A stretch of DNA of 7,972 nucleotides from an uncultured Chloroflexota bacterium (GTDB lineage: Bacteria; Chloroflexota; Dehalococcoidia; UBA3495): NCBI GenBank assembly GCA_913031095.1, contig CAJWGH010000041.1:1-7972 (forward strand), read 5' to 3'. Numbering within the stretch: the stretch's first letter is position 1; every line of letters starts with the position of its first letter. Under the pieces are notes generated by a model that had not been told where the DNA came from, ran no database searches, and saw nothing but the letters and a program-made list of their open reading frames with translations. The position numbers were made by a program, and so were the translations under genes. This document shows, one piece after another, positions 5,826 through 7,972 of this stretch.

Positions 5826-6757
5826 CCGGTCTTAGTCAGGTCTCCAAACAACCGGAGGGCCGCGGACTCAGGTATCAAACCTGAGAATAACTCAGGGTGA
5901 ATCATCTCTGCCATGATCTCCAGTCCGGTAACCAACCGAGGGCCAGAGCGGCTGGTGTAAGAACCGGCATCCACCACGTAGACCCGGTTATTCTTCACTG
6001 CTGGCAGCGATGCCCACCCATCTTTGGCGATCATCGTGGGCATGTCTTCTAGCGCCCGCTTCACATCGAAGCCGCACTGCATCATGATGATAATCTCGGG
6101 CTGGCTGGCGACAACTTCATCCCAATCCAGCTTCAGCGTCCCGGTGTCCTTGTCACCAAAGCTGTTGGTCCCGCCGGCCAATTCCGTCATCTCAGGCACC
6201 CAATGGCCGCCGCACATCACGGGGTCGGCCCATTCAACGTGCAATACGCTGGGGTGGTTATCGGCATCCTTGGCTCGATCTGCCACGGCTGCGATGCGGG
6301 CAGTCAGTCCGGAGGTGATCTCCGCCGCCTTGGTTTCTGTGCCTGTGGCCCTGCCTAACCGGTTCAGGTCCTCAACCACGTCTCCGATATGGAGCGGATC
6401 CAGCGACAAGACCTCAGGCTCTTTGGCCAACCCGACACTTACCTCGGCAACCTGCCGAGACGAGATGGCTCAAACCTCGCAGATGGCTTGAGTGATCAAC
6501 AGGTCCGGTTCAGCCGCTTGCAACAGGACTGTATCTATCTCGTAGATACCCAGACCCTGGGCCAGGCGTTCGGAGATCACCCGGCTGATCTCGCCGCTGG
6601 TGGGTTCTTGACCCTCGAATACACTGTGGACCACGTGGGGTTTGTCTCTAGCCTCAGGCGGATAGTCGCACTCATGGGTCACGCCGTAGAGTTGGTCACC
6701 CAAACCCAAGTCGTAGACCATCTCAGTAGCACTAGGCAGGAAAGAGCAAATTCGCAT
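5822..6757 (-). CDS. BtuF-like (cobalamin/Fe-complex-binding family) protein, probable selenoprotein
   Basis: 311 aa if the in-frame TGA at 6472-6470 is read through as residue 96. GAGGA lies 6-7 nt before the ATG (6757). The start [20 protein letters not shown] and the [12 protein letters not shown] motif (26-37) are typical of the signal-less cobalamin-binding branch of the helical-backbone substrate-binding proteins. So are [14 protein letters not shown] (183 on) and the end [29 protein letters not shown] (263 on). In that branch a segment ITQ-x-x-CxVCAVS is conserved; here it reads [21 protein letters not shown], so the TGA replaces the second Cys of a CxxC (Cys93, Sec96). The frame is unbroken on both sides, with 215 more good codons, and a SECIS-like hairpin follows directly. 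Without a signal peptide or neighbouring permease it may not be a transporter part; a redox role for CEVU is inference. It is second in an operon, 64 nt after the OsmC-like gene. If not Sec, the alternatives are a nonsense mutation or Cys insertion by a tRNA-Cys(UCA). Confidence 0.88.
6443..6459 (-). promoter_or_regulatory. Candidate bacterial SECIS element of the BtuF-like gene
   Basis: In the mRNA, 10 nt after the UGA, CUCGGCA pairs perfectly with UGCCGAG (7 bp) around the loop GGU. The first loop G is 18 nt after the UGA. In E. coli fdhF the loop GGU starts 19 nt after the UGA in a GCAGGUCUGC context; here it is GCAGGUUGC. Known bacterial SECIS elements need a G near the start of the apical loop, about 16-37 nt from the UGA, and this one complies. 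I see no bulged U as in fdhF. Confidence 0.75.
6470..6472 (-). other. In-frame UGA, predicted selenocysteine codon (residue 96)
   Basis: The minus-strand codons around it read TGC GAG GTT TGA GCC ATC. The codon sits at the second position of a family CxxC, and one base change from TGC or TGT would give it. Reading frame, codon quality and homology continue past it. Confidence 0.78.
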
Positions 6758-6821
6758 ATATCTTCCTCGGCCAAGGGTTCTCAGCCGTTAGCTCCGTTGT
6801 TGGGCTATGACCCATGGTACC

Positions 6822-7259
6822 CTACCGGTATTTTTCAGCGTGCTGGATCAACTCAACGGTGGTATCAGCGGTCGCCACGGCGACCGAACCATAGAGGGGT
6901 CAACGTTTCTTCCAGGTTTCAACCAGATTGTGGGCATCCTCGTCATCGACACCCCACATCTCGAACTTGATGCGGATGGCATCGTAAAGCGACAGATCGC
7001 CGTGGTCGGCGTCCGAGTCGCGGTACGACTCCACGCTCACGTCCATCCAGTCCAGAGCTATGTCGTCTTTGTCAGCCAAGCGTTCGACCATGTTCACGGC
7101 GCATGCAGTGATTCCAGAGAAGAAGAACTCTCCAGCGCCGACCTCGTCACCACCGCCATCGTCGGCCACGAAATGATGGGTACGGGCGTTGCATATGGCC
7201 CTCCCCAGAGTGCCAGTGCTATATCCCCGAACTTTATAAGCCAGTGTCAGGTTCGCCAT
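6822..7259 (-). CDS. OsmC-like protein, probable selenoprotein
   Basis: 145 aa if the in-frame TGA at 6902-6900 is read as residue 120. AGGAGG (7270-7265) lies 5 nt before the ATG at 7259; an in-frame start at 7376 would add 39 unlikely residues. OsmC/YhfA-family proteins are cytoplasmic thiol-dependent peroxidases or related redox enzymes with two active Cys, one after a G-x-F/L-x-x-x-x-x-A-C helix start and one in a C-P motif. Here Cys53 is in GEFFFSGITACAVNMVERL, and the second site reads ETWKKR-TGA-PLYGSVAVATADTTVELIQHAEKYR followed by TAG, so TGA replaces the second Cys exactly. Ending at the TGA would remove the catalytic residue and the last helix and leave 119 aa, short for the family. 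OsmC-like selenoproteins are known from genome-wide surveys (from memory). First gene of the operon, divergent from queF. Confidence 0.9.
6869..6886 (-). promoter_or_regulatory. Candidate bacterial SECIS element of the OsmC-like gene
   Basis: In the mRNA, 13 nt after the UGA, CGGUCGC pairs with GCGACCG (7 bp, all Watson-Crick) around the tetraloop CGUG; an eighth C-G pair is possible on paper but would leave only two loop bases. The loop starts 21 nt after the UGA and has G as its second base. This satisfies the usual bacterial SECIS geometry. Confidence 0.72.
6900..6902 (-). other. In-frame UGA, predicted selenocysteine codon (residue 120)
   Basis: Minus-strand codons AAG AAA CGT TGA CCC CTC TAT. 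The position is that of the second conserved Cys (C-P-L/V) of OsmC-like proteins. The frame continues 25 codons to a TAG at 6824-6822, encoding the expected C-terminal helix. Confidence 0.83.
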
Positions 7260-7299
7260 CTCTCCCTCCTGATCGGCCTCCACCCTGGTCGTTTCGCCT

Positions 7300-7328
7300 A
7301 TCTTAGCGTCACGCCTCATACCACGCAA
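7300..7328 (-). promoter_or_regulatory. Candidate promoter of the selenoprotein operon
   Basis: Read on the minus strand: TTGCGT (7328-7323), 17-nt spacer, TAAGAT (7305-7300). Matches to consensus are 3 of 6 and 4 of 6. The start point would be near 7293, about 33 nt before the ATG at 7259. It is back-to-back with the queF promoter. Confidence 0.35.
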
Positions 7329-7346
7329 CATGCCCGGCGATACGCT

Positions 7347-7376
7347 TTGACACCCTCCAACCCCGCCACCTATCAT
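7347..7376 (+). promoter_or_regulatory. sigma70-type promoter of queF
   Basis: TTGACA (7347-7352, full consensus), 18-nt spacer, TATCAT (7371-7376, 5 of 6). Transcription would start near 7383, giving a leader of about 43 nt. An imperfect inverted repeat AGTGGTC-A-GGCCACT (7377-7391) overlaps the predicted start point and could be an operator. No preQ1 riboswitch is apparent in such a short leader. Confidence 0.7.
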
Positions 7377-7425
7377 AGTGGTCAGGCCACTTTAGAGACT
7401 CGGTTTGAATCCACACGGAGGCCCC

Positions 7426-7851
7426 ATGGCGACCATCAACGAACTCAGAGAACAGTACGAAGGTCTTGACCAGGAACTACCAGCTAAAAGCGAAGAAGCC
7501 GTCGACCCAGCATGCCTGCTCACCTTTAAATACGAATACCCAAACCAGCAGTCTCAGGTTGAGATTGACACCGACGAGTTCACCGCGGTCTGCCCGTGGA
7601 CCGGCCTCCCCGATTACGGAGTCTTGACCATATCATACGTTCCGGGCGACTCTTGCATCGAACTGAAATCCTTGAAGTACTATCTCCTTTCCTACCGGGA
7701 CGTAGGCATCGTCCAGGAGCACGCCGCTAACCGGATACTGAATGACCTGGTAGCTGCCTGCAAGCCCCGGTCCATGAAGATTACCCTCGATTACAAAGTC
7801 AGGGGCGGACTGCACACCGCCGTTACTGTCGAACACAACGCCGGCAAATAA
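7426..7851 (+). CDS. queF: NADPH-dependent 7-cyano-7-deazaguanine reductase (preQ0 reductase)
   Basis: 141 aa, the usual length of the short, single-domain (YkvM-type) QueF. GGAGG at 7417-7421 lies 4 nt before the ATG; an in-frame TTG at 7405 is not needed. QueF reduces the nitrile of preQ0 to the amine preQ1 in queuosine biosynthesis, in the cytoplasm. The catalytic Cys56 and Asp63 are present in FTAVCPWTGLPDYG (52-65), followed by the family motif CIELKSLKYYLLSYRDVGIVQEHAANRILNDLV, which holds the Glu that binds the base, and by VRGGLHTAVTVEH at the end. It is transcribed divergently from the selenoprotein operon and followed by a QueD-like fragment, as expected for queuosine gene clusters. 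Confidence 0.96.
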   Translation: MATINELREQYEGLDQELPAKSEEAVDPACLLTFKYEYPNQQSQVEIDTDEFTAVCPWTGLPDYGVLTISYVPGDSCIELKSLKYYLLSYRDVGIVQEHAANRILNDLVAACKPRSMKITLDYKVRGGLHTAVTVEHNAGK

Positions 7852-7854
7852 TCG

Positions 7855-7882
7855 GTTCGCCTTGCGAACATTCTTTTATTTT
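7855..7882 (+). terminator. Probable intrinsic terminator of queF
   Basis: GTTCGC (7855-7860), loop CTT, GCGAAC (7864-7869), then a T-rich tract TTCTTTTATTTT (7871-7882). The hairpin starts 4 nt after the queF stop. The stem is short and the T-tract is interrupted, so strength may be modest. Confidence 0.6.
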
Positions 7883-7972
7883 CCAGATTAGAATCGCATT
7901 CACATTTGACAGCGGGCACCGCCTATTGGAATACGACAGCAAGTTCGTGGGCGTTAGAAACCTATCCGCGTT
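7878..7972 (+). pseudogene. QueD/PTPS-like reading frame without a normal start, partial
   Basis: The frame from ATT 7878 reads IFQIRIAFTFDSGHRLLEYDSKFVGVRNLSA to the window edge. The beginning matches 6-carboxy-tetrahydropterin synthase (QueD) and related PTPS-family proteins: a first beta-strand, then FDSGHRL with the first zinc-binding His. No ATG, GTG or TTG lies in frame at the expected position, and no ribosome binding site precedes it. In register, the family's K-C-x3-H-G-H (catalytic Cys and two zinc His) is K-F-VGV-R-N-L here. This suggests a decaying copy, a divergent paralogue, or ATT initiation; the rest is outside the window. Its place behind queF supports the QueD link. Confidence 0.45.

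Noticed and set aside
6024..6491. Plus-strand open frame of 155 codons
   Set aside because: Antisense shadow of the BtuF-like gene, Ser/Ala-rich with no recognisable motif.
5822..6757. Two separate genes or a frameshifted pseudogene in place of one BtuF-like gene
   Set aside because: The two halves are in the same frame and separated only by one TGA. The second half has no start with a ribosome binding site, and the break is exactly on a conserved Cys and followed by a SECIS-like hairpin.
6389..6970. Plus-strand open frame of 193 codons
   Set aside because: Antisense to the two selenoprotein genes, with unlike-protein composition and no ribosome binding site.
6807..7469. Plus-strand open frame of 220 codons
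   Set aside because: Antisense to the OsmC-like gene and running into queF in another frame; the minus-strand reading has clear homology and a good ribosome binding site.

Overview
The window looks like a stretch of chromosome from an uncultured, moderately GC-rich bacterium. I infer Chloroflexota (Dehalococcoidia/SAR202-like) from the lipoprotein substrate-binding protein with a long K/A/P linker, the signal-less cobalamin-binding-like protein, and the mix of small enzymes. No marker gene is present, so this placement is tentative. Genes are compact, most have good Shine-Dalgarno sequences, and there are no mobile elements, RNA genes or CRISPR arrays.

Layout. Positions 1-1378 (minus) hold the N-terminal 459 codons of a family-5 (peptide/nickel-type) ABC substrate-binding lipoprotein. 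A gene-poor gap of about 600 bp follows, with inverted repeats. At 1984-2370 (plus) is an A-type (HesB/IscA) Fe-S protein that lacks the first canonical Cys and carries a Cys/Gly-rich tail; a strong hairpin terminator follows it. A good promoter then precedes a plus-strand operon of three genes: a gamma-glutamyltransferase-family Ntn hydrolase (2548-4266), an unrecognised 160-aa protein (4286-4768) and a small HNH nuclease (4773-5102). A LON-substrate-binding-domain protein (5154-5825) has what looks like its own near-leaderless promoter with a palindrome filling the -35/-10 spacer.

The most interesting part is the minus-strand pair 7259-5822. Both genes are interrupted by one in-frame TGA, and in both the TGA falls where the family has a conserved cysteine. 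In the OsmC-like gene (7259-6822) the codon is residue 120, the second catalytic Cys. In the BtuF-like cobalamin-binding-family gene (6757-5822) it is residue 96, the second Cys of a CxxC motif (giving CxxU). In each case a strong hairpin with a G/GU-containing apical loop begins 10-13 nt after the UGA and places its loop about 17-20 nt downstream, as in a bacterial SECIS element. I read them as a two-gene selenoprotein operon. No complete gene in the window ends in TGA (5 TAA, 3 TAG).

Divergent from the selenoprotein operon is queF (7426-7851, queuosine synthesis), with a near-consensus promoter and a terminator. It is followed by a QueD-like reading frame (7878 to the window edge) that has no normal start codon and has lost the expected Cys and HGH residues, so it may be a decaying or very divergent queD.
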